From contig NZ_WBOM01000004.1 of assembly GCF_008973755.1 (NCBI RefSeq), positions 124,001 to 188,000 of the forward strand: a DNA stretch of 64,000 bases, written 5' to 3'. Source of the DNA: Nitrincola alkalilacustris. GTDB taxonomy: Bacteria > Pseudomonadota > Gammaproteobacteria > Pseudomonadales > Balneatricaceae. The notes beneath the pieces were generated by a model. The model was not told the origin of the DNA, made no database searches, and was given only the letters and a program-made list of their open reading frames with translations. How positions within the stretch are numbered: the first letter of the stretch is position 1; every line of letters begins with the position of its first letter. Shown here piece by piece: positions 26,581-40,112 of the stretch. Position numbers and translations under genes: made by a program.

Positions 26581-27801
26581 TCAGCTGCGATACTCGGCAT
26601 TGATTTTGACATAGTCGTGCGATAGATCTGTTGTCCAGATACTTTCTGCCGCATCACCACGATGCAGCACGACACGGATAAGAATGTTTTCACGATTCAT
26701 CACTGCCTGACCCGCCTCTTCGGTATAGCTGGCAGCACGTGCACCGTTATCGACTATGCTGACATCATCCAGCCAGATCTGCACTTCATCCACATCCAGA
26801 TCCTGCACACCGGCTCGGCCGACACACGCCAGTATGCGCCCCCAGTTGGGATCGCTGGCGAACAGTGCGGTCTTGACCAGTGGGGAGTGTGCGATGGTAT
26901 AGGCTACCTTCAGCGCCTCATCCGTGTTGCCAGCACGCTCGACACGCACTTCGACAAATTTGGTCGCGCCTTCACCATCCTTGACGATCGCTTGCGCCAG
27001 TTCCAGCATCACCTTATTCAGGGCGGCCTTGAATTTATCAGCCAGCAGAGGATCAAGATTATTCACCTCAACCCCGCTTGCACCCGTAGCCACCAGCATG
27101 CACGCATCATTGGTCGAGGTGTCGCCATCCACCGTAATGCGGTTAAAGGACTTGTCGGTGGCATCGCTGAGCAGCAACTGCAGGTAGTTGGTATCGATTC
27201 TGGCATCTGTTGCAACGAAGCCCAGCATGGTTGCCATATTCGGCATGATCATGCCTGAACCCTTGGCAATACCGGTCAGAGTAATCGTCTGACCATGATG
27301 TTCGATCTGTACACTGGAGCCCTTGGCGCGAGTATCTGTGGTCATGATGCCAACAGCGGCATCCTCCCAGCCTGACTCAGACAACTGCTCACATGCTGCA
27401 TCCAGACCCGCCAGAATCTTGTTCACGGGCAGTGGCTCACCGATCACACCGGTGGAAAAGGGCAGCACTGCCTCATGATCCGTCTGGCACAAGTCAGCCA
27501 GCGCCTGGCAGCAAGCCAGTGCGTCACGCATTCCCGCCTCACCGGTACCGGCGTTGGCATTGCCGGTATTGATCAGCAGGTAGCGGCAGGCTATTCCGCT
27601 ACCCAGATGACGCTTGGCGATATGAACGGGGGCTGCACAGAACTGGTTAAGCGTAAAAACACCCGCAACACTCGCGCCGACGGGGATCTCCATCACGACC
27701 AGATCCTTGCGGCCCGGTTTTTTGATGCCGGCTGATGCGGTCCCGAGCCTAAAGCCTTTAATCGGATGTAATACTGATATTGTTTCCGGACCCACAGCCA
27801 T
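26581..27801 (-). CDS. argJ: Bifunctional glutamate N-acetyltransferase / N-acetylglutamate synthase ArgJ
   Basis: A 406-residue member of the ArgJ family. It transfers acetyl from N-acetylornithine to glutamate (the cyclic arginine pathway) and often also uses acetyl-CoA. The proenzyme cleaves itself before the threonine in KGSGMIMPNMATMLGF, and that site is present. Other conserved parts are GVFTLNQFCAAPV, FSTGVIGEPLPV and ASDPNWGRILACVGRAG. ATG 27801 (MAVGPETISVLHP) is preferred over the frame start at 27819, which adds six residues not typical of the family. Confidence 0.95.
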   Translation of the reverse strand: MAVGPETISVLHPIKGFRLGTASAGIKKPGRKDLVVMEIPVGASVAGVFTLNQFCAAPVHIAKRHLGSGIACRYLLINTGNANAGTGEAGMRDALACCQALADLCQTDHEAVLPFSTGVIGEPLPVNKILAGLDAACEQLSESGWEDAAVGIMTTDTRAKGSSVQIEHHGQTITLTGIAKGSGMIMPNMATMLGFVATDARIDTNYLQLLLSDATDKSFNRITVDGDTSTNDACMLVATGASGVEVNNLDPLLADKFKAALNKVMLELAQAIVKDGEGATKFVEVRVERAGNTDEALKVAYTIAHSPLVKTALFASDPNWGRILACVGRAGVQDLDVDEVQIWLDDVSIVDNGARAASYTEEAGQAVMNRENILIRVVLHRGDAAESIWTTDLSHDYVKINAEYRS

Positions 27802-27873
27802 TCTCACAGCCCTCATCAAAATTAGTCATCTGCACCAGGCTGTTTTACCCAGCGGTTTTGCCTGTTTATACAG

Positions 27874-27901
27874 CAGGAGAGCAGCGATTGCTGCTCTCCT
27901 G
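27874..27901 (-). terminator. Strong hairpin between secA and argJ
   Basis: CAGGAGAGCAGC and GCTGCTCTCCTG form a perfect 12-bp stem around a GATT loop, 57 bases after the secA stop. On the minus strand no long T-run follows, while on the plus strand CATTTTTC follows. It probably ends or processes the secA message. Confidence 0.6.
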
Positions 27902-27957
27902 GATTCATTTTTCATATCGCGCTTTTTACTATTGCGCTTTGTTGTCACGTCAGTCGA

Positions 27958-30705
<2,748 letters not shown>

Positions 30706-30900
30706 AATCAGACTTTTTAACCGTTTCAGAAATTATCAGGGACCGTGCCGGGCAGACCAGCGCAACATTCTACACATATTGGGGCAGTTAGTTGATATTT
30801 AAACTGTAAAACCTTAGACGTATATCAACTTTATTTTCTACACAGCAGGCAGGGATCAGGCGATCCGGCCAGATGCGCTGTTCTAAAGCGCGCTATTGTA

Positions 30901-30932
30901 ACGAAAAAGCCGGGAAAACCCGGCCTTTCTTT
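30901..30932 (-). terminator. Rho-independent terminator of lpxC and the dcw cluster
   Basis: GCCGGG (30909-30914) and CCCGGC (30919-30924) pair around AAAA. On the minus strand the stem is followed by TTTTT, and on the plus strand by CTTTCTTT, so it may work in both directions. Confidence 0.8.
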
Positions 30933-30962
30933 ACCAAAACTCACGCTCGTCTTCGAGGGCTG

Positions 30963-31877
30963 TTACAGCGCAGCTAGCGGACGCTGATAGGCGATAGGAA
31001 CATGCTGCACCACTTCATCATAGGTCACAGCTTCCCAGGCCCCCTCCGTTGCCAGCAGCTTTCTCAGCAACAGGTTATTCAGATGATGACCAGACTTGTA
31101 ACCGTAAAACTCACCGATCAGACTTTTGCCCAACAGGTAAAGATCACCGACGGCATCAAGAATCTTGTGTTTGACGAATTCGTTGTCATAACGCAGGCCA
31201 TCTTCGTTCAGGATGCGGAAATCATCCACCACAATAGCATTATCAAAACTGCCGCCCAAGGCCAGGTTCTGTGAACGCAGGAACTCGATATCACGCATGA
31301 AACCAAAGGTACGGGCGCGACTGACCTCCTTCACGAAGGAACTGGTCGAGAAGTCCAAAGAGGCTTCAAGATTGCGATCAGAGAACGCAGGGTGGTCGAA
31401 CTCGATACGAAAACCCACCTTGAAACCATCAAACGGACGGAAGCAGGCGGTCTTGCCATCAACCTCGACCGAGACCTCTTTCTTGATGCGGATAAACTGC
31501 TTCGGCGCATCCTGCTCGGCAATACCAGCAGACTGAATCAGGAAAACAAAGGGCGCAGCACTGCCATCCATGATAGGAACTTCTTCGGCACTGAGCTCGA
31601 CGATCGCATTGTCGATACCCAGACCAGCCATCGCAGACATCAGATGTTCAACTGTTGCTACTCTGACACCATTTTCGGTCAGATTGGTAGACAGCGTTGT
31701 ATCCGTTACGCTCAGCGCATCCGCCCTGACCTCGGCCACCGGATCCAGATCCGTGCGACGGAAGACGATACCATGATCCGCCGGTGCCGGCTTCAGAGTC
31801 AGATAGACTTTATGCCCTGTGTGCAGACCGATACCAGTCGCCTTGATACTGTTTTTAAGTGTACGCTGCCTGATCAT
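30963..31877 (-). CDS. lpxC: UDP-3-O-acyl-N-acetylglucosamine deacetylase LpxC
   Basis: A 304-residue zinc enzyme for the first committed step of lipid A synthesis in the cytoplasm. The start MIRQRTLKN at 31877 is the family start; the frame extends 6 residues further. Zinc ligands are in [17 protein letters not shown] (first His) and in [14 protein letters not shown] (His and Asp). [12 protein letters not shown] carries the catalytic His. Place and direction at the end of the dcw cluster after ftsZ are as in E. coli and Pseudomonas. Confidence 0.98.
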   Translation of the reverse strand: MIRQRTLKNSIKATGIGLHTGHKVYLTLKPAPADHGIVFRRTDLDPVAEVRADALSVTDTTLSTNLTENGVRVATVEHLMSAMAGLGIDNAIVELSAEEVPIMDGSAAPFVFLIQSAGIAEQDAPKQFIRIKKEVSVEVDGKTACFRPFDGFKVGFRIEFDHPAFSDRNLEASLDFSTSSFVKEVSRARTFGFMRDIEFLRSQNLALGGSFDNAIVVDDFRILNEDGLRYDNEFVKHKILDAVGDLYLLGKSLIGEFYGYKSGHHLNNLLLRKLLATEGAWEAVTYDEVVQHVPIAYQRPLAAL

Positions 31878-31971
31878 CGAGCCCTGCCAGTCCAATCTAC
31901 CTGATTTTCAATCGCGAATGATAACAGAAGAGTCCCTTCTGTCCAATCACGAACTTGACCTCTCGGTCGGA

Positions 31972-33168
31972 TCAATCCGCCTGCTTCCGCAGAAAAGTCG
32001 GAATATCCAGCGCACCATAGTCATTACCAGACGCCGTTTTACGGACTTCTCCAGACTGACGCTCTTTAGGGTCCGGACGATCCAGCAGTGCTTCCTGCTT
32101 CTGGCGTCGCAGAATCGCCGGCAGCTCTATCTGATCGAAGCTTGCAGGTGTTTCTGTCGCTTTCGGTTCAACCTTGGGATTATGGCTGACCATGCGCACT
32201 TCAGGCTCTTTCTGTCGATCCAGCCCGGTAGCAACAACAGTCACTTTCAGCTCATCACCCAGTTGCGGATCAATGACGGTACCCACAACAATCGTGGCAT
32301 CATCAGCCGCACACTCTTCGATGATACTGCCTACCTCGTTGAACTCACCCAGGCTCAAATCTTCACCGGCAGCAATATTCACCAGAATACCGCGTGCACC
32401 CTTGAGATCGATATCCTCCAGCAAGGGACTGCGAATCGCCGCCTCTGCTGCTTCCTGCGCACGGTTATCGCCTCTGGCAATGCCGGTACCCATCATCGCC
32501 ATACCCATTTCGGACATAACGGTACGCACATCGGCAAAGTCGACGTTGATCATACCCGGACGGGTAATCAGGTCGGCAATCCCCTGCACCGCACCCTTGA
32601 GGACATCATTAGCCGCGTTGAAGGCATTAATCAGGCTGCAGTTCTTACCCAGCACCTGCATCAGCTTTTCATTCGGAATGATGATCAGGGAGTCCACATG
32701 CTCACGCAGCTCGCGTATCCCCTTCTCGGCGATATCCATGCGCTTGCGACCTTCAAAACGGAAGGGGCGCGTCACGATAGCTACCGTCAGGATACCCATC
32801 TCCTTGGCAATTTCAGCCACGACAGGCGCTGCTCCAGTGCCAGTACCACCACCCATGCCAGCCGTGATGAACACCATATCCGCTCCGCGCATGGTCTCGG
32901 CAATACGGTCACGATCTTCAAGCGCGGCCTGGCGACCGATATCGGGATTGGCGCCTGCACCCAGCCCCTTAGTCATATGACCACCTATGTGAAGCACGAT
33001 GCGTGTCGACATTCTGTCGAGAGCCTGGGCATCAGTGTTAGCACAGATGAAATCAACCCCACCCAGGTCGAAATTCACCATATGCTCCACGGCGTTTCCA
33101 CCGCCACCACCAACACCAACCACTTTTATCACAGCGTTCTGCGGTACATTATCAATTAATTCAAACAT
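31972..33168 (-). CDS. ftsZ: Cell division tubulin homologue FtsZ
   Basis: A 398-residue GTPase that polymerises into the Z ring. The GTP loop is GMGGGTGTGAAPV (about residues 106-118), with VGGGGGNAVEHM at the N-terminus and the T7 loop NVDFADVRTVM. A variable linker leads to the C-terminal peptide DIPTFLRKQAD, the usual docking site for FtsA and ZipA. It ends 94 bases before lpxC and starts 63 bases after ftsA. Confidence 0.98.
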   Translation of the reverse strand: MFELIDNVPQNAVIKVVGVGGGGGNAVEHMVNFDLGGVDFICANTDAQALDRMSTRIVLHIGGHMTKGLGAGANPDIGRQAALEDRDRIAETMRGADMVFITAGMGGGTGTGAAPVVAEIAKEMGILTVAIVTRPFRFEGRKRMDIAEKGIRELREHVDSLIIIPNEKLMQVLGKNCSLINAFNAANDVLKGAVQGIADLITRPGMINVDFADVRTVMSEMGMAMMGTGIARGDNRAQEAAEAAIRSPLLEDIDLKGARGILVNIAAGEDLSLGEFNEVGSIIEECAADDATIVVGTVIDPQLGDELKVTVVATGLDRQKEPEVRMVSHNPKVEPKATETPASFDQIELPAILRRQKQEALLDRPDPKERQSGEVRKTASGNDYGALDIPTFLRKQAD

Positions 33169-33231
33169 CTCACCCCTCCCCAGTATCGCCTGTGACTACA
33201 ATCCGGCAGTACTGAATTTTGTAACTGGTTA

Positions 33232-34581
33232 TTAAAAATTGCCCTTGAACCACGCCTTCACCCTCGCCAGCAGCTCACCTGGCCGCAGTCGTGATGATGA
33301 CCTTTCCTGTTTATTCCTGTCCTGCCCCTGATTTATCTGGATCCTTGTTTCCTGCACCTTTTTATCTGGCGTTTTTCTGTCTGTTGTGTTTCGTTCTGAA
33401 GCCCTTGCCTGAGCAACTGGCTTGAAACCTCTTCTGGCGTGTTGGAGCAGACCGATCCCCGTCGCATAGATCGGGTTCTGCAGCATTGACTCCATCCCTC
33501 TGACCCCCTGAGGAACTGCAAGACGCACCGGCATATGAAATATTTCCTCTGCCAGCTCCACTGCGCCTTCCATTTTTGAAGTGCCGCCGGTCAAAACAAT
33601 ACCCGCTGCCACCATATCCTCATACCCTGAACGCCTGAGCTCTGCCTGAATCAACGCAAAGAGCTCTTCGTAACGCGGCTCAACCACTTCGGCAAGAGCC
33701 TGGCGGGACAGATCACGCGCCGGCCGATCACCGACACTCGGCACCTTGATCATCTCATTGGCGCTGGCCAGTTGGGTCAGTGCACAGGCATACTTGACCT
33801 TGATTTTTTCAGCATGCTGGGTCGGAGTTCGCAAGGCCATCGCAATATCGTTAGTCACCTGATCACCGGCAATCGGTATCACTGCCGTATGCCGAATCGA
33901 CCCCGCAGTAAACACGGCAATATCCGTGGTACCGCCGCCGATATCCACCAGGCAGACTCCCAGATCACGTTCATCCTCGGTCAGCACCGAGTAGCTTGAT
34001 GCCAACTGCTCCAATACGATCGCATCGACCTCAAGCCCACAGCGCCGAATACATTTCTCAATATTCTGTATCGCATTGCTGGCGCCGGTGACCAAGTGCA
34101 CTTTGGCCTCAAGACGGACACCCGACATCCCCAGAGGTTCCTTGATACCCTCTTGATTATCAATCAGATACTCTTGTGGAAGAATGTGAATAATGCGCTG
34201 ATCGGCTGGAATCGCAACCGCCCGTGCAGCATCTATCACTCGCTCAAGATCCTGATCCGATACTTCGCGATCCTTCACGGCAACTATGCCATGCGAGTTC
34301 ATACCACTGATATGACTTCCTGCAATCCCCACAGTCACAGAGTGTATTTTGCTGCCGGACATCAGTTCGGCTTCTTCAACTGCGCGTTGAATCGACGTCA
34401 CGGTCGACTCTATATTCACAACCACACCGCGTTTCATGCCACGTGAAGGATGCGAACCAACACCGACTATCTCTATGCTGCCATCAGCACATATTTCACC
34501 GACCAGGCACAGCACTTTGGTGGTGCCGATATCCAGCGCCACTATCATGTTACTGTCAAACGCCGCCTGCTTAACCTGCAT
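33232..34581 (-). CDS. ftsA: Cell division actin homologue FtsA
   Basis: A 449-residue ATPase of the actin fold that tethers FtsZ to the membrane. Phosphate 1 motif is VALDIGTTKVLCLVGE, phosphate 2 is CLVDIGGGTTDIAVF, and adenosine motif is GIVLTGGTSKMEGAVELAEE. ATG 34581 (MQVKQAAFDSN) overlaps the ftsQ end by 11 bases; an ATG at 34548 is another option. The C-terminus ends in the amphipathic helix LLARVKAWFKGNF for membrane binding. It is preceded by an extra Arg/Gln/Lys-rich linker of about 40 residues, which makes the protein longer than the 420-residue E. coli one. Confidence 0.97.
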   Translation of the reverse strand: MQVKQAAFDSNMIVALDIGTTKVLCLVGEICADGSIEIVGVGSHPSRGMKRGVVVNIESTVTSIQRAVEEAELMSGSKIHSVTVGIAGSHISGMNSHGIVAVKDREVSDQDLERVIDAARAVAIPADQRIIHILPQEYLIDNQEGIKEPLGMSGVRLEAKVHLVTGASNAIQNIEKCIRRCGLEVDAIVLEQLASSYSVLTEDERDLGVCLVDIGGGTTDIAVFTAGSIRHTAVIPIAGDQVTNDIAMALRTPTQHAEKIKVKYACALTQLASANEMIKVPSVGDRPARDLSRQALAEVVEPRYEELFALIQAELRRSGYEDMVAAGIVLTGGTSKMEGAVELAEEIFHMPVRLAVPQGVRGMESMLQNPIYATGIGLLQHARRGFKPVAQARASERNTTDRKTPDKKVQETRIQINQGQDRNKQERSSSRLRPGELLARVKAWFKGNF

Positions 34582-35407
34582 TGTCGGGCTTCTCCTCGGC
34601 GCGCCACTGAACTGCAACGCCATTGGTGTATCGAATGTCAATCTGTTCAATCTGCTCAACCTTAAGGTGAAGCTCTGCTTCATAAATTTTGATGAAGCGC
34701 CGGAGCCTCGGCATCATCTGTTCACGCCCGGCGACCACGCGTATGCCATTATCCAGTTCAAGGTTCCATGCCCCCCTTCCTTCAAGGGACAGGCCCGTCA
34801 ACTGAACGCCGGTGCCGGCAAATACGCGGCTCAGGTCATGGTATTGCTGCATCACTCTGCGCGTTTCATGTGATGGACCATTCAATCTTGGTAACTGCTC
34901 GTACTCTGGCTTGAGTTCGGGCCAGAATATATCTCCCTGATGATTAAGCAGCCCTTTATCACCCCAGCGCGCCACAGCCACCTCTTCAGTCACGATCACT
35001 TCCAGAGCCGGTGGCCAGTGACGTTTGAGAATCGCATTGTGTACCCAGGGGTCCGCCAGCACCTGCTCACGCAGACGCTGCAGATCCAGTGACAACAACG
35101 GCTGGGCCAGACTCTGGCCAAGCTGCTGAGCCAGATGGGTTCTGTCCAGATGTTCCACCCGGCCGCTCACCTTTATCTGCGCCACCGGCTGATCCAGCCA
35201 GGCAACAAAATCGCGGGCCAAAGTGCTGCTGATACCGACAAATACCATCAGCAGTGTCAACAGCGTCAGCGGACGCCATATACGATCAATCTCACCCTGA
35301 CCGGAAACTGATGCCGGCGCTGCCTGTGCAACACGACTGGCACCCTTTATCGGCTCCGGCGCAGTTGCCTGCGCCGGCTGTTTCAGCCAGGGCAGGTGAA
35401 GGTTCAT
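34571..35407 (-). CDS. ftsQ: Cell division protein FtsQ
   Basis: A 278-residue bitopic inner-membrane protein. A cytoplasmic tail of about 50 residues is followed by one helix (LTLLTLLMVFVGISSTLA), then a periplasmic POTRA domain (VAQIKVSGRVEHLDRTHLAQQL and PWVHNAILKRHWPPALEVIVTEEVAVARW) and the beta domain. It links FtsA/FtsZ to FtsB, FtsL and the septal synthase. The start overlaps the ddl stop by 4 bases. Confidence 0.95.
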   Translation of the reverse strand: MNLHLPWLKQPAQATAPEPIKGASRVAQAAPASVSGQGEIDRIWRPLTLLTLLMVFVGISSTLARDFVAWLDQPVAQIKVSGRVEHLDRTHLAQQLGQSLAQPLLSLDLQRLREQVLADPWVHNAILKRHWPPALEVIVTEEVAVARWGDKGLLNHQGDIFWPELKPEYEQLPRLNGPSHETRRVMQQYHDLSRVFAGTGVQLTGLSLEGRGAWNLELDNGIRVVAGREQMMPRLRRFIKIYEAELHLKVEQIEQIDIRYTNGVAVQWRAEEKPDNAG

Positions 35408-36372
35408 ACTGTAACGCCCTCCTGCAGGGGCAGAGAGGTGCGCAGAATCTCAACCACCAGCTGTTCAAAACTCATACCGGCCCGCCCTGCTGCCATAGGC
35501 ACAAGGCTGTGATCAGTCATACCCGGCAGTGTATTCACCTCCAGTAACTGAAACTGACCGGCCCGAGTCATCATTACATCAACCCGCCCCCAGCCACTGC
35601 ATCCGACCATACGGAAAGCATTCAGAGCCAGTTGCCCCAGAGCCGTTACCTGTTCATCAGAAAGGCCTGTATCAAACAGGTAGCGTGTATCCTCAGCTTC
35701 ATATTTGGCATTGAAGTCATAAAACCCATGCGGCGTTTCCAGCCTGATCGCAGGCAGTGGACGATCATGCAGTATCGCTACGGTAAACTCCGGCCCATCG
35801 ACCCACTGCTCGGCGATCACACAATGGTCATATCGAACCGCTTCGTCATAAGCGGCTGAAAGTTCATTCAGTGAAGCCACTCGGCTCATCCCGATACTCG
35901 ACCCCTCATGAACCGGCTTCACCATCAAGGGGTAGCCGAGCTGCTGGCCCACCTGCGCAAGATCAGTCTGCTGATCCAGCAGCGCAAATCCAGGCGTCGG
36001 CAGACCCGCGCCTATCCAGAGCTGCTTGCAGCGAAGCTTGTCCATCCCCAGCGCAGAAGCACTGACATTACTGCCGGTATAGGGCTTTTGCATCATCTCC
36101 AGCAGCCCCTGCAGCGTACCATCCTCACCGCCACGACCATGCAGTATCAGAAAGGCACGATCAAAATGCTCTGCCTGAAGCTGTTTCACCGGATCTTGTC
36201 CGTCTGCATAAAGATCTATCGCAAAGGCATCAACACCTGCACTCAAGAGTCCTTTCAATACCTGAGCGCCACTGCGCAGCGAAACACTGCGCTCCGCCGA
36301 GTTGCCACCCATAATGACAGCCACACGTCCAAATTCGGCAGATTCATTCGCTGATATCCTGTAGGTGCTCAT
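35404..36372 (-). CDS. ddl: D-alanine--D-alanine ligase
   Basis: A 322-residue ATP-grasp ligase that makes D-Ala-D-Ala for the peptidoglycan stem peptide. The N-terminal [14 protein letters not shown] loop, [33 protein letters not shown] and the metal-binding [15 protein letters not shown] are all family signatures. It lies between murC and ftsQ with 4-base overlaps at both ends, as a DdlB-type gene of the dcw cluster. Confidence 0.97.
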   Translation of the reverse strand: MSTYRISANESAEFGRVAVIMGGNSAERSVSLRSGAQVLKGLLSAGVDAFAIDLYADGQDPVKQLQAEHFDRAFLILHGRGGEDGTLQGLLEMMQKPYTGSNVSASALGMDKLRCKQLWIGAGLPTPGFALLDQQTDLAQVGQQLGYPLMVKPVHEGSSIGMSRVASLNELSAAYDEAVRYDHCVIAEQWVDGPEFTVAILHDRPLPAIRLETPHGFYDFNAKYEAEDTRYLFDTGLSDEQVTALGQLALNAFRMVGCSGWGRVDVMMTRAGQFQLLEVNTLPGMTDHSLVPMAAGRAGMSFEQLVVEILRTSLPLQEGVTV

Positions 36373-37823
36373 GCAGGCCCCTTATCACTGTTTGCTAGTA
36401 GGTTCTCCTGACGCAACCGATGGGCCAGAGCCGTAATATCTCCGGCCCCCTGAGTCAGCAGCAGATCACCGGGACGCAATACGCTGCGCAGTACTTCGAC
36501 CACTTCCGTCGCATCCTCAACAAATACCGGTTCCACGCCTCGCTGACGGATGCTGCGGCACAGACTGCGCGTATCCGCGCCGGGGATAGGCGCTTCTCCT
36601 GCCGGATACACCTCCATCAGCAGCAACAGATCAACATCGGTCAACACCTGGACGAAATCGTCATAGAGATCGCGTGTACGACTGTAGCGGTGCGGCTGAT
36701 AGATCATCACCAGGCGACGATCCGGCCAGCCATCCCTGACAGCCTGAATTACAGCCTTAACCTCTCTTGGATGATGTCCATAATCATCCACCAGCGTTAC
36801 CTCGCCGCCGTCTACCGGCAACTCACCCAGCACCTGGAAACGACGACCCACACCACCGAACTTCTCCAGCGAACGGCAGATGGCGTCGTCATCGATACCC
36901 TCATCAGTCGCTACGGCAATGGTAGCCAGAGCATTCAGAACGTTGTGCCGACCCGGCATGTTGAGTGTCACCTCCAGATCACGGTATCCGGCTGGACGTA
37001 TCACTCTGAAACGTGTCAGCATCGCCTTCTGGCTGATATCGACAGCCCTGAAATCCGCCTCTTCAGCGAACCCATAGGTCAGCACAGGGCGGCTTACCTG
37101 TGGCAGCAACTCTGCAACGACAGGGTCATCAATACACAGCACCGCCAGTCCGTAGAAAGGCAGGTTATGCAGAAAGCTGATAAAGGTCTGCTTAAGCTTG
37201 TTGAAGTCACCCTCATAGGTGTCCATATGATCGGCATCAATATTAGTCACTATCGCGACCATCGGTTGCAGATGCAGGAAGGAGGCATCACTTTCATCAG
37301 CTTCAGCAACGAGGTAACGACTGTCACCCAGCTGTGCATTGGTGCCGGCACTGTTGAGGCGCCCACCGATAACAAAAGTTGGATCAAGCCCCGCCTCCGC
37401 CATCATCGAAGCCAGCAGACTGGTCGTGGTGGTCTTGCCATGCGTTCCGGCAACGGCAATACCATGGCGATAGCGCATCAGCTCAGCCAGCATCTCAGCT
37501 CTGCGCACAACCGGTATGCGCTGCTCGCGTGCGGCGATCAGTTCAGGGTTGCTCTCATCAACAGCTGTTGAGATCACCACAACATCAGATGTTGCAATAT
37601 TGCCGGCATCATGCCCGATATACAGAGTTGCCCCAAGTGCTTTGAGTCGCTCGGTGGTCGCCGATGGACGAATGTCCGAACCACTGATCATATATCCCTG
37701 ATTCAATAATACTTCTGCTATGCCACACATACCGACACCGCCAATGCCAACAAAGTGGATCTGACGGATACGGCGCATTTCAGGCACCTCATATACTTTG
37801 GCACTGCGATTGATTGGTTTCAT
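36369..37823 (-). CDS. murC: UDP-N-acetylmuramate--L-alanine ligase MurC
   Basis: A 484-residue cytoplasmic Mur ligase adding L-Ala to UDP-MurNAc. The N-terminal Rossmann motif is [18 protein letters not shown], the P-loop is [17 protein letters not shown], and the central domain contains [14 protein letters not shown] and [11 protein letters not shown]. The C-terminal domain carries [12 protein letters not shown] and [14 protein letters not shown]. It starts inside the end of murG (4-base overlap). Confidence 0.97.
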   Translation of the reverse strand: MKPINRSAKVYEVPEMRRIRQIHFVGIGGVGMCGIAEVLLNQGYMISGSDIRPSATTERLKALGATLYIGHDAGNIATSDVVVISTAVDESNPELIAAREQRIPVVRRAEMLAELMRYRHGIAVAGTHGKTTTTSLLASMMAEAGLDPTFVIGGRLNSAGTNAQLGDSRYLVAEADESDASFLHLQPMVAIVTNIDADHMDTYEGDFNKLKQTFISFLHNLPFYGLAVLCIDDPVVAELLPQVSRPVLTYGFAEEADFRAVDISQKAMLTRFRVIRPAGYRDLEVTLNMPGRHNVLNALATIAVATDEGIDDDAICRSLEKFGGVGRRFQVLGELPVDGGEVTLVDDYGHHPREVKAVIQAVRDGWPDRRLVMIYQPHRYSRTRDLYDDFVQVLTDVDLLLLMEVYPAGEAPIPGADTRSLCRSIRQRGVEPVFVEDATEVVEVLRSVLRPGDLLLTQGAGDITALAHRLRQENLLANSDKGPA

Positions 37824-38899
37824 GACATCGCCTCCATACAGGCTCTGGCCAACCGCGTACTGGCATCCGGCCGTCCGAGGCTTCGAGCCTTGATCGCCAT
37901 CTGCAGCAACAGTTCACGCTGCCCCAGCTCTTCAAGTTGTTGTGCCAGTTTCTCGGCGGTGAGCTCGGATTGCTGAATCATACGTGCAGCCCCTGCATCT
38001 ACCAGAAAACCTGCGTTTATGGTTTGATGGTCGTCAACCGCATGCGGAAAGGGCACAAACAAAGCCGCAACGCCGGCAATCGCGACTTCGCTGACCGTCA
38101 GCGCTCCCGAACGGCAGATCACCAGATCTGCCCAGCCCCAGGCCTCATCCATCCGTTCAATAAATGGCACCACCTCGGCATCCACGCCAGCTGCCTTATA
38201 GGCATTCAGAGTGCTTTCAAGATGATTATGCCCCGTCTGATGCCAGACCTTCGGACGTTTCGCTTCCGGCATTAACGCCAGTGCCTGCGGCAGTAGTTGG
38301 TTCAGTGCCTGTGCACCAAGACTGCCACCGACAACCAGCAGGCGTAACGGTCCCTGACGATCTTTCATGCGCTGTTCTGGTGTCGACAGACGCAAAATCG
38401 GGCCACGTACCGGATTACCTATGCAGTCCGCCTCCGGAAGATTCTTGAATGCACCGGGAAAAGCCTGAAGTACTCGTGAAGCAAAGCGCGACAGGGCACG
38501 ATTAGTCATGCCCGCAATAGCATTCTGTTCATGAATCAGTACAGGTACGCCCTGCAGCCAGGCAGCCAGCCCGCCAGGGCCGGAGGCAAATCCACCCATA
38601 CCCAGTACCGCATCAGGTTTGAGCTTTTTCAACACGCGGCGAGCCTGCAACAGTGCCTTACACAGACGAAAAGGTGCCAGCAACAGGCTGATCCGCCCTT
38701 TTCCACGCAAGCCTGTCACTTCTATTCTGTTCAGGGTGATGCCGGCAGCTGGTATCACTCTGGCCTCAATACCCTTGGCGGTTCCCAGCCACTCGACATG
38801 AACCCCCTGTTTTTTCAGCTCTTCGGCAGTGGCAAGAGCCGGGAAGACGTGTCCGCCAGTACCACCTGCCATCACCAGCAGTGTTTTTGGCTTATCCAT
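37820..38899 (-). CDS. murG: Lipid II synthase MurG (UDP-GlcNAc transferase)
   Basis: A 359-residue peripheral membrane glycosyltransferase that adds GlcNAc to lipid I on the cytoplasmic face. It begins [22 protein letters not shown], the MurG G-loop, and has [35 protein letters not shown] and [25 protein letters not shown] for donor binding. It overlaps ftsW by 8 bases and murC by 4. Confidence 0.97.
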   Translation of the reverse strand: MDKPKTLLVMAGGTGGHVFPALATAEELKKQGVHVEWLGTAKGIEARVIPAAGITLNRIEVTGLRGKGRISLLLAPFRLCKALLQARRVLKKLKPDAVLGMGGFASGPGGLAAWLQGVPVLIHEQNAIAGMTNRALSRFASRVLQAFPGAFKNLPEADCIGNPVRGPILRLSTPEQRMKDRQGPLRLLVVGGSLGAQALNQLLPQALALMPEAKRPKVWHQTGHNHLESTLNAYKAAGVDAEVVPFIERMDEAWGWADLVICRSGALTVSEVAIAGVAALFVPFPHAVDDHQTINAGFLVDAGAARMIQQSELTAEKLAQQLEELGQRELLLQMAIKARSLGRPDASTRLARACMEAMS

Positions 38900-40112
38900 G
38901 ACGCGCTCCCCGTGGCACTGTGCCTCTGCCTTTTTCCTGTTTACTGTATTGCAACTTATTCAACTCATAGTCGACTCTTAAAATAAGGGTAATCATCGCG
39001 GCTGATACCAGCAGGCTACTGCCGCCATAGCTGAACAGTGGCAGAGTAAGACCTTTGGTCGGCAGCGCACCAACATTGACACCGATATTAATCAGCGCTT
39101 GCCCCGCAAAAATAAATCCAAATCCGTAGCAGGTGTATGCCATGAAGAACTGATGCAGTTTCTCGGCACGACGACCAATCAGAAATATGCGACAAACCAG
39201 CAATATGTAGAGCGCAATAATAACCAGCGCACCGACAAGCCCGAACTCCTCAGACAGCACCGAATAGATGAAGTCGGTGTGTGCTTCCGGCAGATAAAAC
39301 AGTTTCTGAACGCTGTTACCCAGCCCTGTACCGAACCATTCACCTCGTCCGAATGCGATCTGCGCCTGAGACAGCTGATAACCTGCTCCAAAGGGGTCTG
39401 CCCAGGGGTCCTGAAACGATGTCAGACGCTGAAGTCGGTAGGGCTGGAAGATAGCCATCACATAGGCCAGTAACCCTGCACCCACCACAACAATCAGAAA
39501 CTGACCAAAGCGCATGCCGCCCAGAAAGATCATCCCCATCACGGCACCCATCAGTATTACCGTGGCACCAAAATCCGGTTCCAGAATCAGAAGCGCAACA
39601 TAGAAGGCCAGGGGAATGATCGGCTTTACAACGCCCCACCAGCCACTGCGCACCTCAGACAGGCGGCGCACCAGGTAGCCGCTCATGAACAGGACCATGC
39701 ACATCTTGGCTACTTCGGAGGCCTGCAGATTGAAAAAACCCAGTCCTATCCAGCGCCTGCTGCCATTCACTTCACGACCGATGCCAGGCACCAGCACCAG
39801 CACCAGCAGCACAAAACCCAGTACCAACAGTGCTGCACCATGACGATGCCAGACCCAGACCGGCACCATCGCAACAAACGCCACAACGAACAGGGACAAT
39901 CCGATAAAGATACTCTGGCGCATGATGAAAAAGGTCGGTGAACCAAAGTCCCTGGCCGCCACATCCATGGATGCCGATGCAATCATCACAAAACTGGTCA
40001 GCACCAGTGCAATCGCACAGAGTGCTAGACTGGCATCAAAGGGCATTCTGCCGGGTGCCAGATCCAGCGCAGCAGGCCATTGCAGCTGTGGGAGCAGAGG
40101 TCGATTCAACAT
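38892..40112 (-). CDS. ftsW: Septal peptidoglycan glycosyltransferase FtsW (SEDS family)
   Basis: A 406-residue protein with about ten membrane helices. SEDS signatures are visible: WIGLGFFNLQASEVAKMCMVLFMSGYL, LLILEPDFGATVILMG, and FGRGEWFGTGLGNSVQKLFYLPEAHTDFIYSVLSEEFG, which holds the catalytic Asp region and the gate loop. It polymerises lipid II at the septum with FtsI. It overlaps murD by 7 bases. Confidence 0.96.
   Translation of the reverse strand: MLNRPLLPQLQWPAALDLAPGRMPFDASLALCAIALVLTSFVMIASASMDVAARDFGSPTFFIMRQSIFIGLSLFVVAFVAMVPVWVWHRHGAALLVLGFVLLVLVLVPGIGREVNGSRRWIGLGFFNLQASEVAKMCMVLFMSGYLVRRLSEVRSGWWGVVKPIIPLAFYVALLILEPDFGATVILMGAVMGMIFLGGMRFGQFLIVVVGAGLLAYVMAIFQPYRLQRLTSFQDPWADPFGAGYQLSQAQIAFGRGEWFGTGLGNSVQKLFYLPEAHTDFIYSVLSEEFGLVGALVIIALYILLVCRIFLIGRRAEKLHQFFMAYTCYGFGFIFAGQALINIGVNVGALPTKGLTLPLFSYGGSSLLVSAAMITLILRVDYELNKLQYSKQEKGRGTVPRGARHG

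Noticed and set aside
31819-33159. Long open frame on the plus strand opposite ftsZ (446 codons)
   Set aside because: It is antisense to ftsZ with normal ftsZ codon use, has no ribosome site and no family features; it is a by-product of the base composition.
36420-37571. Long plus-strand open frame opposite murC (383 codons)
   Set aside because: It lies wholly within murC; its translation is rich in His, Gln and Thr, as is typical of antisense frames.
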